Below, one piece after another: positions 1 through 9,142 of a stretch of 64,000 nucleotides of DNA (the first letter of the stretch is position 1; the number at the start of each line of letters is the position of its first letter). The notes under the pieces were generated by a model. The model saw only the letters and a program-made list of their open reading frames with translations. It ran no database searches and was not told the DNA's origin. Origin of the DNA: Bacteroidia bacterium (GTDB taxonomy: Bacteria > Bacteroidota > Bacteroidia > Palsa-965); NCBI GenBank assembly GCA_023151315.1, contig JAKLJE010000008.1, forward strand, positions 62,001 to 126,000, read 5' to 3'. A program made the translations under genes and the position numbers.

Positions 1-919
1 CATTAGAAAGAATATTGATCTTCAGAATGCTCTCGTTCCATCCTTCATTCATGAAGGCGGTACGGAACTCCTGCTCCATTGTTGCATCTTTGCGAACGGC
101 AGCAGGCATCGATACATTTCCTCCCCGATTCAATTTGTTACGTGCGATCATCGCCTTCGCGTTGTCACGACTCCCGATCGATGTTAAAGTATCTCGTACT
201 TGATGATGCGCTGCACTGAAATCCGATCGATTGTGAAACAGTGTTGCGGCCGCTGACCAGTATGCTTCCATAGCAAGCAAATGATCATATTCTCCGATGG
301 TCTTGTCTTCCCATCCTGAACGTAAAGCTTTGCTCATCGCATACAGATTTTCGGTTATTCCGGTTGTATCAAGTCCGCTCGAACGAATGCCATCCGTCAT
401 GGCGCGATCATCGGGAGGAATATTCATTGCAATGTATCGTGAAGCTGTTTGGCGGTAGTTCTGTAATTCGCTTGCGTTGCGAGCATCATCAGCGTCGGTG
501 CCCGAAGGACCCGTGTAAGGATGACGCGTGAACAATGAATCGAACATCTCAACAACTACTGCTTCCCGGCCTGGATCATATTTGCCTTTTGGTGATGACG
601 CACGATTTCCTTCTTCAGACTGCGAATTATTTCTTGCAACGTTATTACTCTGCGGCATTCTCGCACGTTGTAAATCGAGGGCTTTGTCCATATTAGCCGT
701 GTTAAAAGCGGGATCTTGCTTTTTCACAGACTTCTGATAACTCTCTGCCAATTGAATTCCGGATTTGAAAGATGCGGATCCTTCATCCATTGCTTTGAGT
801 TTGTCAATTTGCTTCCAGAAAGATTTTACTGAAGCCAGTGCCGGACTTGAGGCACTGTCGGACTGACTATAGGCCAGCTGGGTTAACACGAGTGCCAACA
901 TGAGAAATAGAGTTTTCAT
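1..919 (-). CDS. Secreted protein of unknown function, 3' end outside the window
   Basis: An open frame starts at an ATG at 919 and stays open to the left edge, so about 306 residues are visible and the C-terminus is missing. The first 19 residues (MKTLFLMLALVLTQLAYSQ) look like a Sec signal peptide, so the protein is probably exported. The rest is mainly hydrophilic and probably helical, rich in Ala, Asn, Asp and Arg, with no membrane segment or catalytic motif I recognise. It is transcribed away from the left edge of metX territory: metX, on the same strand, ends 117 bases upstream. I do not recognise the family. The gene call rests on the long open frame and the signal peptide. Confidence 0.75.
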   Translation of the reverse strand, partial: MKTLFLMLALVLTQLAYSQSDSASSPALASVKSFWKQIDKLKAMDEGSASFKSGIQLAESYQKSVKKQDPAFNTANMDKALDLQRARMPQSNNVARNNSQSEEGNRASSPKGKYDPGREAVVVEMFDSLFTRHPYTGPSGTDADDARNASELQNYRQTASRYIAMNIPPDDRAMTDGIRSSGLDTTGITENLYAMSKALRSGWEDKTIGEYDHLLAMEAYWSAAATLFHNRSDFSAAHHQVRDTLTSIGSRDNAKAMIARNKLNRGGNVSMPAAVRKDATMEQEFRTAFMNEGWNESILKINILSN

Positions 920-1036
920 AGAGGAATTTCAGCAACGTTAGTTGAATTCTATCTAAAAGAACCCACAACATTAATAGCTGCTTCCGGAAAACAAATAAAT
1001 GTCATTAAAAAATCAGGAATCGTACGGCAATCAGAT

Positions 1037-2047
1037 TCAGGCAAAAAATTCGTTAACGTATTCGCCGATTATTTTTCCTTCTACCAGGAAACCGTCGTGT
1101 CCGAAAGGAGAATCGATCTCTATGAAAGTTGCGCCGGGAATGTTCTCAGCAAGAAACTTCTGTTCTTTCACCGGACATAAAAAATCACTGCTGATACCGA
1201 TGCACAATGTTCTTGCGGTAATTGATTTCAAAGCAGATTCCACTCCTGCTCTTCCTCGACCGACGTTGTGTGAATCCATGGTTTTTGTAAGTAACCAATA
1301 TGAATACGCATTGAATCGATTCACCAACTTGTCACCTTGATAATGTATGTATGATGATACTTTGAAATTATCCGTGCGGTCATCATCATCTGATTGTGCA
1401 GCAACAAACGCCTCGTAACTGCGATACGTCAGCATTCCGATTGCACGCGCTGTTTTCAAACCTTTGGAACCGGCATCATCGTGCTTCCCTCCGAATGAAG
1501 GATCTGTTTCAATCGCAAGTCGCTGTGCAGTATGAATTGCAATTCCCCATGCCGATTCGCGAGCACCCGTTGCAACCAAAACAAGATTCTTTACTACCTG
1601 CGGCTCCATGATTGCCCATTCCACACATTGATATCCACCCATAGAACCACCAATCAGCAAATCAATGTTGTCAATGCGCAAGTGCTTACGCAGTTCAATC
1701 ATTGCGTTTACAATGTCACGAACCGTGAACACCGGAAACTCAGAATAGTATTTCTCTCCTGTTTTCGTATTAACGCTGAGCGGTCCTGTGCTGCCGTAAC
1801 AACTCGAAGGAATGTTCACACAAATCAAAAACTCATTCGCTTTGCCGAGTGCCTTATCTGTACCGATTAAATCCGGCCACCATGATTCACAATCAGCACT
1901 TGCAGTTAATGCATGACACACCCAAACTACACGGGATTTGCCGTGGATGTATTCGCCGGAAGTACAATAGAACAATTCCATTCCGGAAATCGCAATCCCT
2001 GATTCCGTCTGAAAATCGCTATTGAACCGATACAGGTTTTCCTTCAT
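1037..2047 (-). CDS. metX: Homoserine O-acyltransferase (MetX-type alpha/beta hydrolase)
   Basis: This 336-residue protein belongs to the homoserine O-acetyltransferase family, which transfers an acyl group from acetyl-CoA (succinyl-CoA in some members) to homoserine in methionine synthesis. Visible features are the oxyanion-region segment HALTASAD (about 45-52), the family segment YGSTGP (84-89), the nucleophile elbow GGSMGG with Ser135, and a probable triad completed by Asp288 (SSDFLCP) and His317 (FGHDGF). The length is slightly shorter than the usual 350-380. It faces away from an OsmC gene and metZ, whose product would use the acylated homoserine. The start lies only 7 bases after a -7 promoter element (TATATTTG on this strand). 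Whether acetyl or succinyl is the donor cannot be read from these motifs with certainty. Confidence 0.87.
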   Translation of the reverse strand: MKENLYRFNSDFQTESGIAISGMELFYCTSGEYIHGKSRVVWVCHALTASADCESWWPDLIGTDKALGKANEFLICVNIPSSCYGSTGPLSVNTKTGEKYYSEFPVFTVRDIVNAMIELRKHLRIDNIDLLIGGSMGGYQCVEWAIMEPQVVKNLVLVATGARESAWGIAIHTAQRLAIETDPSFGGKHDDAGSKGLKTARAIGMLTYRSYEAFVAAQSDDDDRTDNFKVSSYIHYQGDKLVNRFNAYSYWLLTKTMDSHNVGRGRAGVESALKSITARTLCIGISSDFLCPVKEQKFLAENIPGATFIEIDSPFGHDGFLVEGKIIGEYVNEFFA

Positions 2048-2054
2048 AACCTTG

Positions 2055-2062
2055 CAAATATA
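2055..2062 (-). promoter_or_regulatory. -7 promoter element of metX
   Basis: On the minus strand this reads TATATTTG, an exact match to the Bacteroidota -7 consensus TAnnTTTG. It ends 7 bases before the metX ATG, so the transcript would have almost no leader. No clear -33 TTG was found at the usual distance. Confidence 0.6.
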
Positions 2063-2087
2063 CCACAGTGTATGATATGCTAATTTC

Positions 2088-2095
2088 TATCTTTA
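2088..2095 (+). promoter_or_regulatory. Probable -7 promoter element of the OsmC-metZ operon
   Basis: TATCTTTA matches TAnnTTTG at all but the last base and lies 19 bases before the OsmC start. It is arranged back to back with the metX promoter within 67 bases, so a regulator bound here could affect both arms of the methionine genes. Confidence 0.45.
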
Positions 2096-2114
2096 CACAT
2101 ATAAATTATTGCCC

Positions 2115-2546
2115 ATGAAAGTTACACTTCAACGACTTGATGACGCATTTCATTTCGAGGCGAAAGGTCAGGGAGAAGAAATCATGCATTTCGATGCGAA
2201 TCCGGAAATCGGAGGGAAAGGTAAAGGCGTTCGCCCGATGCAGGCGTTACTCATGTCAGTAGGCGGTTGCAGTGCGATTGACATCATTATGATTCTGAAA
2301 AAACAGAAACAGGAAATCAAAGATTTCAGGATTGAAATTGACGGCGAACGGGAGAAAGGTAAAGAACCGGCTTTGTGGCAACAGGCGCACATCGTTTATC
2401 ATCTGGAAGGTGCAATTGATCCTGAAAAAGCAAAGCGCGCGTGTCAACTTTCTATGGAAAAATACTGTTCGGTATCGAAGACCCTTGAAATAGCCGGTGC
2501 CAAAATCAGCTGGGAAGTAGTACTCAACGGCAACAAACTTGTATAA
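2115..2546 (+). CDS. OsmC/YhfA family protein
   Basis: The product (143 residues) is an OsmC-family protein. The family includes peroxiredoxin-like thiol enzymes acting on organic hydroperoxides, as well as members of unknown activity. Two cysteines lie in the expected places: SVGGCSA (about 54) before the long helix IIMILKKQKQE, and KYCSVSKTL (about 116-124). The latter resembles the YhfA branch more than classical OsmC. I chose ATG 2115; a TTG two codons upstream would add only two residues. metZ begins 25 bases downstream on the same strand, so the two are probably co-transcribed. Its place between metX and metZ suggests a role in sulfur or thiol handling, which is inference. Confidence 0.85.
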   Translation: MKVTLQRLDDAFHFEAKGQGEEIMHFDANPEIGGKGKGVRPMQALLMSVGGCSAIDIIMILKKQKQEIKDFRIEIDGEREKGKEPALWQQAHIVYHLEGAIDPEKAKRACQLSMEKYCSVSKTLEIAGAKISWEVVLNGNKLV

Positions 2547-2571
2547 TACGATTGCCTAATATCTAATTGTA

Positions 2572-3738
2572 ATGAGACCAGAGTCAAATGCGATCCGCAT
2601 TCAAACAGAGCGCAGCAACGAGGGGGAACATTCAACTCCAATCTTCCTTACATCAAGTTTTGTTTTCGATAATGCGGAGGAAATGCGTGCTGCTTTCGCA
2701 GATGAGAAGGATGTGAATATTTACAGTCGCTTTTCAAATCCGAACGTTACTGAATTTGAACAGAAGCTCGCCGCACTTGAAGAAACAGAAGATTGCTTTG
2801 CAACGGCTTCGGGAATGTCTGCGATCACCGCATCTTTTCTTGCGTTTCTGAAAGCGGGTGATCACCTGCTTGCGTGCAGTTCCATATTCGGATCAACGCA
2901 CACTGTAATTACAAAATATCTTACACGTTGGGGAATTGAATATACGTATGCGGATATCAATAAACCTGAAACATGGGAAGCGTTGATTCGTCCGAATACA
3001 AAAATGATTTTTGCTGAAACGCCTACCAATCCCGGACTGGACTTGGTTAATCTCGAATGGTTGGGGCAATTGGCACGCAAGCACAAAATCATTCTGAACA
3101 TTGACAATTGCTTCGCCACACCGGCATTGCAACAGCCTGCAAAATACGGCGCCGACATCGTTACACATTCTGCAACCAAGTTCATTGACGGACAAGGACG
3201 CGTTATGGGTGGTGCGGTTTGCGGAAGAAAAGATCTGGTAAAAGAAGTTTATCTCTTCTGTCGCGCTACAGGTCCTTCACTTTCTCCGTTCAATGCATGG
3301 GTGCTTTCGAAGAGTCTGGAAACTTTGCATGTGCGTATGGAGCGACATTCTGAAAACGCGTTGAAGCTTGCGGGATTGTTAGAGCATCATCCATCCGTGA
3401 AATCTGTGAAGTATCCTTGGCTGCTTTCTCATCCGCAATATGAAATTGCAAGAAAGCAAATGAAAGCCGGAGGCGGTGTTGTTACGTTCGAACTGAAAGG
3501 TGGACTCGAACAAGGACGCAGATTTCTTGATGCGATCAAGATGTGTTCACTCACTGCCAATCTCGGCGACACACGAACAACCGTTACACATCCTGCATCA
3601 ACAACGCACGCAAAGCTGACGGAAGCGGAACGACTAAGTACAGGAATTACACCGGGACTTGTGCGGATTTCAGTCGGGCTTGAACACATTACGGATATAG
3701 TTTCTGATCTTGAGCAAGCACTGGAATTGAGTAAATGA
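2572..3738 (+). CDS. metZ: O-succinylhomoserine sulfhydrylase-type PLP enzyme
   Basis: This 388-residue protein belongs to the Cys/Met-metabolism PLP enzymes (fold type I). It would convert an O-acyl-homoserine plus sulfide to homocysteine. The PLP lysine is K203 in HSATKFIDGQGR; the substrate loop YSRFSNPN (about 52-59) and the DNCFATP segment (about 178-184) are typical of the MetZ branch. Cystathionine gamma-synthase or methionine gamma-lyase are close relatives and cannot be excluded by motif. Pairing with metX supports the direct sulfhydrylation route. The stop codon overlaps the ATG of the next gene (ATGA at 3735-3738), coupling translation of metZ to a SpoIIE-phosphatase receptor. Confidence 0.85.
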   Translation: MRPESNAIRIQTERSNEGEHSTPIFLTSSFVFDNAEEMRAAFADEKDVNIYSRFSNPNVTEFEQKLAALEETEDCFATASGMSAITASFLAFLKAGDHLLACSSIFGSTHTVITKYLTRWGIEYTYADINKPETWEALIRPNTKMIFAETPTNPGLDLVNLEWLGQLARKHKIILNIDNCFATPALQQPAKYGADIVTHSATKFIDGQGRVMGGAVCGRKDLVKEVYLFCRATGPSLSPFNAWVLSKSLETLHVRMERHSENALKLAGLLEHHPSVKSVKYPWLLSHPQYEIARKQMKAGGGVVTFELKGGLEQGRRFLDAIKMCSLTANLGDTRTTVTHPASTTHAKLTEAERLSTGITPGLVRISVGLEHITDIVSDLEQALELSK

Positions 3739-6700
3739 AAAAATTTCTGACGGTTCTGATTTTTCTGTTTACGTGCCACACAATCAGCGCGCAGAAAAGT
3801 CCGTACTATATCAGAAATTTCAAGTCCAGTGAATACCACGGATTCAATCAAACCTGGCAATGCGTACAGGATAGCAGTGGATTAATTTATATCGCATCCA
3901 CATCCGCGATTTACATTTACGATGGTATTCGATGGTATAATGTTCCCGTGAAACGGGGTGCTGCAACACGTCAGCTGCAACTTGATGCAAATACCGGTGT
4001 GATTTACGTCGGTTCAGTTGCCGACTTTGGCTGTATCGAGCGCGATGCGCAAGGAATGTTCGTTTACCGCAGTTTTGTCGATCAGCTATCAGAAGAACAG
4101 AAAGTCTTTACTGATGTATGGGAGTCCTACCAAATCGGCAGCAAAATATACTTTGAAAGCAGTGAACGGATTTTCATTATTGAAAATAAAAAGGTGATTG
4201 GCACAATTGAGCCGGATAAAGATCACTCTTTCGCATTGATGTTCGGTGTTGGAAATCGATTGTTTGTCAAAGAACGAAAAGTCGGTCTGATGGAAATCGT
4301 GAACGATAAACTGCAGCTTGTACCCAACTCAGAGTTTATAGGAGAAGAGCGTTTGTTGGGAATTCTGCAATTCACCTCCGACACCTTGCTTCTGCTGACA
4401 GGTGATAACGGACTGTTTAAAATGGGTGGAGCGGAGACCTCGAATCCAACCTTCAGGCAATATCACGTTCCCGGAGACACCATTCTCAATAGCGGAACGG
4501 TTCTGGGATGTGAGTGGATTAATGAGGATGAGTTCGGAGTTTACAGCAGAATCGGATTTGCGATTTATGACAGATCATTCAGACTTAAAGCGTTCTTTAA
4601 TCGCAAAACAGGGTTAAGCAACGAAACAATCACTGAAATGTTTGTTGACCGGGAAAAAAATATCTGGTTGGCGCATAACGATGGTTGTTCAATGATCTGC
4701 TATGACGTTCCTGCGGTAACATATAGTGGAGAAACGGGACTAACAGGAACGCTGGAAGTTGCAGTATTTTCCAACGACACCATGTACGTCGGCACTTCAG
4801 AAGGATTGTATATGAAAATCGGGAAGTCCATTCCCGGAGCACCGATAACCTTCAGAAAGTTGAACATTCCGCAAAATGAAGTCTGGGACATCAAACCCTA
4901 TGGAAGTCACTTGTTGATTTCTTCTTCCATGGGACTGTTTGATTACAATATCAAAACAAACCTCAGCACACCGATAACTTCCTGGTACACGAATGAAACA
5001 CAATGGATCGACACAGGGAAAATCTGCATCACTGCTGAAAAAGGCGGAATCTCTGTTTTGAAGAATGAGAATAATACGTGGCATTCCGTTTTCACTTACG
5101 AACTTCCGGGAATAGAGTTACTGCGTATGTCTACAGTGATAAAATCCGCTAATGGAATTGTCACGCTCTCTGCATTTACACGATTCAAAACGATACTGCA
5201 AATAAATCTCGGCATCAACGATTCTGTTTTCAGTTACAGAGAATACGATGCTGATAACGGACTGGCAACGGACGATTACTTTCCTGTTGCGGTTGGTGAT
5301 TCTGTTTATTATGTCAGTTACTTTGACACCTATAGATACATTCCGGCTCTTGATGTATCAGATTCTTCGGATTGTTTTCGCATTGCGCCGGATATTCATC
5401 GCAAAATAAAAACCGGACAGTTGAAAATCAGTACTAACGGTTTCAACTTCCGGATGTTCACAGAAGAAGAAGGGAATAAGCATACTGTTTTCTTCGGCTG
5501 GAACCGCGATTTCGTGTATCCTATTCCCGTGCTACTCGGAGAACTTTTCGCAGGAGAAAATATTCAATTTGCTATCGGAACTCCAGACAGCATTCTATGG
5601 ATTATGAATCAACAGGATCTTGTACAATATGATCTTCGCAATAAAATTGATACTGCTGTTCGATTCAACTCAATAATTACCGGAGTGAAATTCTCAGGTG
5701 ACACTATTCAGCGATACTTCCCTTCGAGTGGCCTCACGGTTCCTTATGAAAACAATTCGGTGAAATTTAATTTTGCTGCTCCCTATTTTACTTACAACAC
5801 GCCGGTACAGTTTCAGTATATGCTGGAAGGGTTTGACACTTCCTGGTCAGAACCTTCCGGAGTGGCATGGAAAGAGTACACCAATCTTCATGAAGGCACG
5901 TACACATTTGTAGTCAGAGGATTCAATTCTTTCGGAATGAAGAGTACGGAAAGCAGGTATTCGTTCACAATTCTTGCGCCATGGTATCGAACCGGATGGG
6001 CGTACACAGGATATGGTATAGGTTTTATTCTGACATTGATGATGACTGTGCGTCTGAGCGCGAAACGTCTGCGTAAGCAAAAAGAAAAGCTGGAAGAAGT
6101 TGTACAGATTCGCACAAAAGAAGTTGTAGATCAGAAACAACAAATTGAAAAGCAGAAAGCTGATCTGGAAGAAGCATATACGGGCATTCAGGACAGTATT
6201 CAATATGCAAAGCGTATTCAGAATGCAATTTTGCCGGAAGAAAGTTATATCAGAAGCGTACTTACAGAATATTTCATTCTGTTTGAACCACGTGATATTG
6301 TCAGTGGCGATTTTTATTGGATCACCGAAAAACAAGGCCTGAAATTCGTTGCGTGTGTTGATTGTACGGGGCACGGTGTTCCGGGAGCTTTGATGAGTAT
6401 GATAGGAAACACGTTGCTCAATCAGATTCTGATTGAGAAAAACATTACTGATCCGGGACAAATACTCAATCACCTGCACGAGGGAGTAAGACAGGCTTTA
6501 AAGCAGGATGTTGGTGGCGACACAAGAGACGGGATGGACATTTCTCTTGTTGTGATTGACCCTGAAAACAATTCACTGACTTATGCCGGCGCCAATCGCA
6601 ATTTGTGGATTATCCGTAATAAAGAATTGATTGAAACAAAGGCGGATAAGTTTGCAATTGCAGGCAGTCAGCAGGAAGAAAGAAGACAATTCACCTCACA

Positions 6701-6935
6701 TCGTATTCCTTTACTCAAAGGTGATATGATATACATGACTACTGACGGTTACGCTGATCAGTTCGGAGGACCGAAAGGAAAGAAATTCATGGTGCGAAAA
6801 CTTCAGGAGTTACTGCTTGTTCATTCCGACTCTCCGGTGATTGTTCAAAGAGAGAAACTGTTCGAAGCGTTCCGCGATTGGAAAGGAAGTCTGGAGCAAG
6901 TTGATGATGTACTTGTAATTGGTATTAAATTCTGA
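3735..6935 (+). CDS. Beta-propeller/Y_Y_Y sensor with cytoplasmic SpoIIE phosphatase
   Basis: This is a 1066-residue membrane receptor. It has a signal peptide (1-20, ending SAQ), then about 650 residues of propeller repeats of the two-component-regulator type. A Y_Y_Y domain follows (about 680-752: FQYMLEGFDTSW, YTFVVRGFNS), then one membrane helix (about 757-777), a coiled coil (about 780-830) and a PP2C-type SpoIIE domain to the end. Probable metal-ligand segments are SGDFYW, DCTGHG (about 876), DGMD, TDGYADQ and a terminal DDVLVIG. The layout matches Bacteroidota hybrid sensors, but the output is a Ser/Thr phosphatase instead of a histidine kinase. It is translationally coupled to metZ and followed 4 bases later by a second SpoIIE gene. 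The ligand and the phosphoprotein target are unknown. Confidence 0.85.
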   Translation: MKKFLTVLIFLFTCHTISAQKSPYYIRNFKSSEYHGFNQTWQCVQDSSGLIYIASTSAIYIYDGIRWYNVPVKRGAATRQLQLDANTGVIYVGSVADFGCIERDAQGMFVYRSFVDQLSEEQKVFTDVWESYQIGSKIYFESSERIFIIENKKVIGTIEPDKDHSFALMFGVGNRLFVKERKVGLMEIVNDKLQLVPNSEFIGEERLLGILQFTSDTLLLLTGDNGLFKMGGAETSNPTFRQYHVPGDTILNSGTVLGCEWINEDEFGVYSRIGFAIYDRSFRLKAFFNRKTGLSNETITEMFVDREKNIWLAHNDGCSMICYDVPAVTYSGETGLTGTLEVAVFSNDTMYVGTSEGLYMKIGKSIPGAPITFRKLNIPQNEVWDIKPYGSHLLISSSMGLFDYNIKTNLSTPITSWYTNETQWIDTGKICITAEKGGISVLKNENNTWHSVFTYELPGIELLRMSTVIKSANGIVTLSAFTRFKTILQINLGINDSVFSYREYDADNGLATDDYFPVAVGDSVYYVSYFDTYRYIPALDVSDSSDCFRIAPDIHRKIKTGQLKISTNGFNFRMFTEEEGNKHTVFFGWNRDFVYPIPVLLGELFAGENIQFAIGTPDSILWIMNQQDLVQYDLRNKIDTAVRFNSIITGVKFSGDTIQRYFPSSGLTVPYENNSVKFNFAAPYFTYNTPVQFQYMLEGFDTSWSEPSGVAWKEYTNLHEGTYTFVVRGFNSFGMKSTESRYSFTILAPWYRTGWAYTGYGIGFILTLMMTVRLSAKRLRKQKEKLEEVVQIRTKEVVDQKQQIEKQKADLEEAYTGIQDSIQYAKRIQNAILPEESYIRSVLTEYFILFEPRDIVSGDFYWITEKQGLKFVACVDCTGHGVPGALMSMIGNTLLNQILIEKNITDPGQILNHLHEGVRQALKQDVGGDTRDGMDISLVVIDPENNSLTYAGANRNLWIIRNKELIETKADKFAIAGSQQEERRQFTSHRIPLLKGDMIYMTTDGYADQFGGPKGKKFMVRKLQELLLVHSDSPVIVQREKLFEAFRDWKGSLEQVDDVLVIGIKF

Positions 6936-6939
6936 CAAC

Positions 6940-9039
6940 ATGAAAATGTCAATCTCAAGTAAACTGTTTATTTCAGCATTTGCATTACTGCTGTGTTTAT
7001 GTTCACATGCTCAAAATGGCAATCATGTAGCTGACAGTCTGAAAAAACTCTTACTACTTGAACAGAATGACACAGCCAAAGCAAATTTGTGCAATCAAAT
7101 CTCGGATCATTACAGATTCTCCGATGCACTCAAATCAAGAGAGTATTCGCGAAGAGCAGTGAGTTATTCACGTTTGAACAACTACAATCGCGGTCTGGTA
7201 AACGCTTACAATCTGCTTGCTCAGAGTTATGAAAGTCAGGGTGAATTTGCTGAAGGAGTAATGTACTACGACAGCGCATTAACCTTATCCAGAATAATGA
7301 AATCGGAACAGGAAGAATCAAAAATTCTCCTCAACATGGCTAACCTGTATCAGAAAACCGGTGACTACGGGAACTCAGCCACGTTATGTCTGCAATCATT
7401 GCAGATTAATGAAAAACGCAACGACACTTTTGCAATCGCAGTCTGCAGACTTACGTTGGGTAATATTTATTACAGTCAGCGTGACGACAAATCAGCGTTG
7501 TTCAATTATATCACCGCTCTGGAAATGAATAAGAGCAGTGAGAAGAATCCCGGATTTGAAGCAGCAGCGGCATCGAACATAGGAGCTATATTGGACAAGC
7601 GGGAGCAATTTGATTCGGCTTTAATATACCTGCGTATGGCTGAACAGACTTTTCGCAGAATCGGAGCCGATTCCAAGGTAAGTATGGCGGTAAACAATAT
7701 TGCGAATTGCTACCTGCACATGGGCAACCTTGACAGTGCTTTGTGGTATGCACGCTCGGCTTTGGCAATGAACCTGAAACTGAATCGCCCGGACGGTATG
7801 GTCGGCAATCTCGGAACTTTAGGGAAAATACATGATGGATTAGGAAATCAGGACTCCGCATTGCATTACTTCAGAAATGCCATGCACATCGCGATGAAAC
7901 ATAATCTGAAGCAGCATTTAATGGATACGTATTACAGCCTTGCATCAGTGCATGAGGATATGAAAGCGTATGATTCATCATTGTTTTACCTGAGAAAATA
8001 CATTGACCTCAATGAGCAACTGCATGGTGAAGATGAACAAAGTCGTGTCGATCAGGAGAAGCAGAAGTACAACATCAGTAAGAAGGATCAGGAACTGAAA
8101 CTGAAACAAGCGGAAGCGGAACTTAAACAGGAAGCACTCAACAATCGCATTTTATTACTGATCGGAGGAATTGCGGTGCTGTTGTTACTTTCTCTGCTTC
8201 TTTACAACCGATTCCGATCGAAGAATAAACTCGCAGATATTCTCGAAAAAAAGAACAAAGAAATAACGCTGCAAAAGGATGAAATCACGGACAGTATTAA
8301 CTATGCCAGAAGAATTCAGGACTCCATCCTGGCACCTGTTTCCATTGTGAAAAAAACTCTACCTGATAGTTTCATACTTTATTTACCGAAAGATGTTGTG
8401 AGTGGTGATTTTTATTGGATAGACACTATTGATAATCAAAAAATATTCGCTGCGGTCGACTGTACGGGTCATGGAGTGCCTGGAGCGTTAATGTCCGTTG
8501 TCGGTTTCAATTTACTCAACCGTGCTGTTAATGAATTACGTCTAACGAAACCATCGGAGATATTGCGAGAATTGGATTACGGTGTGAATAAATTACTGCG
8601 GCAATCGGAATCCGGTAACACTGTTAAAGACGGAATGGATATTGCGTTGTGCAGTTACAATGAAGACACCCGCATTCTTCAGTATGCCGGTGTGTTCAAC
8701 CCGTTATACATTGTACGCAACGGACAACTCAATCAAATCAAAGCAGACAAGTCTCCGATCGGAGTGAATGTGAACGGAGTAGTGGATACATTCACAAATC
8801 ACGAGATTCAGATGCATAGCGGGGATATGGTTTATTTATTCTCCGACGGTTACGCGGATCAGTTCGGCGGACCACAAGGAAAGAAATTCAAGTATAATCA
8901 GCTCAGGGATTTATTAGTTTCGATATCAGGAAAGAGTGTTGGTGAGCAGGAAAGAGAACTTCGTAATGCTTTCGCTCAGTGGAAAGGCAATCTCGATCAG
9001 GTAGATGACGTGTTGGTGATCGGGGTGAGAATTAATTGA
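6940..9039 (+). CDS. TPR sensor with cytoplasmic SpoIIE phosphatase
   Basis: The 699-residue product has a signal peptide (about 1-25, ending SHAQ) and a run of tetratricopeptide repeats (about 40-370) predicted to be periplasmic. A charged coiled coil, one membrane helix (RILLLIGGIAVLLLLSLLL, about 400-418) and a C-terminal SpoIIE phosphatase domain follow. The catalytic segments parallel those of the preceding gene: SGDFYW, DCTGHGVPGALMS, DGMD, SDGYADQFGG and DDVLVIG. The two C-terminal halves are clear paralogues. I start at ATG 6940, 4 bases after the upstream stop; a TTG at 6919 would overlap the upstream gene and disturb the signal peptide. TPR-plus-SpoIIE proteins are common in Bacteroidota; no partner anti-sigma or STAS gene is present in this window. 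Confidence 0.85.
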   Translation: MKMSISSKLFISAFALLLCLCSHAQNGNHVADSLKKLLLLEQNDTAKANLCNQISDHYRFSDALKSREYSRRAVSYSRLNNYNRGLVNAYNLLAQSYESQGEFAEGVMYYDSALTLSRIMKSEQEESKILLNMANLYQKTGDYGNSATLCLQSLQINEKRNDTFAIAVCRLTLGNIYYSQRDDKSALFNYITALEMNKSSEKNPGFEAAAASNIGAILDKREQFDSALIYLRMAEQTFRRIGADSKVSMAVNNIANCYLHMGNLDSALWYARSALAMNLKLNRPDGMVGNLGTLGKIHDGLGNQDSALHYFRNAMHIAMKHNLKQHLMDTYYSLASVHEDMKAYDSSLFYLRKYIDLNEQLHGEDEQSRVDQEKQKYNISKKDQELKLKQAEAELKQEALNNRILLLIGGIAVLLLLSLLLYNRFRSKNKLADILEKKNKEITLQKDEITDSINYARRIQDSILAPVSIVKKTLPDSFILYLPKDVVSGDFYWIDTIDNQKIFAAVDCTGHGVPGALMSVVGFNLLNRAVNELRLTKPSEILRELDYGVNKLLRQSESGNTVKDGMDIALCSYNEDTRILQYAGVFNPLYIVRNGQLNQIKADKSPIGVNVNGVVDTFTNHEIQMHSGDMVYLFSDGYADQFGGPQGKKFKYNQLRDLLVSISGKSVGEQERELRNAFAQWKGNLDQVDDVLVIGVRIN

Positions 9040-9142
9040 TTTGTCAGCCTAAAGTCAACGTTTGTTTTTACAAGCAGATTACAATATTCTACTGGAACAC
9101 TTTTGTATCTTGCGCCCGTCAAACAATAAACACAAAGTAGTT

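Noticed and set aside
2048-2114. SAM or other methionine riboswitch between metX and OsmC
   Set aside because: The 67-base spacer is too short and shows no conserved stem-loop set.
5847-6479. Open frame of about 210 codons opposite the first SpoIIE gene
   Set aside because: The region encodes the Y_Y_Y, membrane and phosphatase parts on the other strand with clear motifs; the antisense translation has none.
9062-9142. N-terminal extension of the Spo0M-like protein
   Set aside because: The added residues do not resemble the family and would start before the likely promoter; the ATG at 9143 gives a normal N-terminus.
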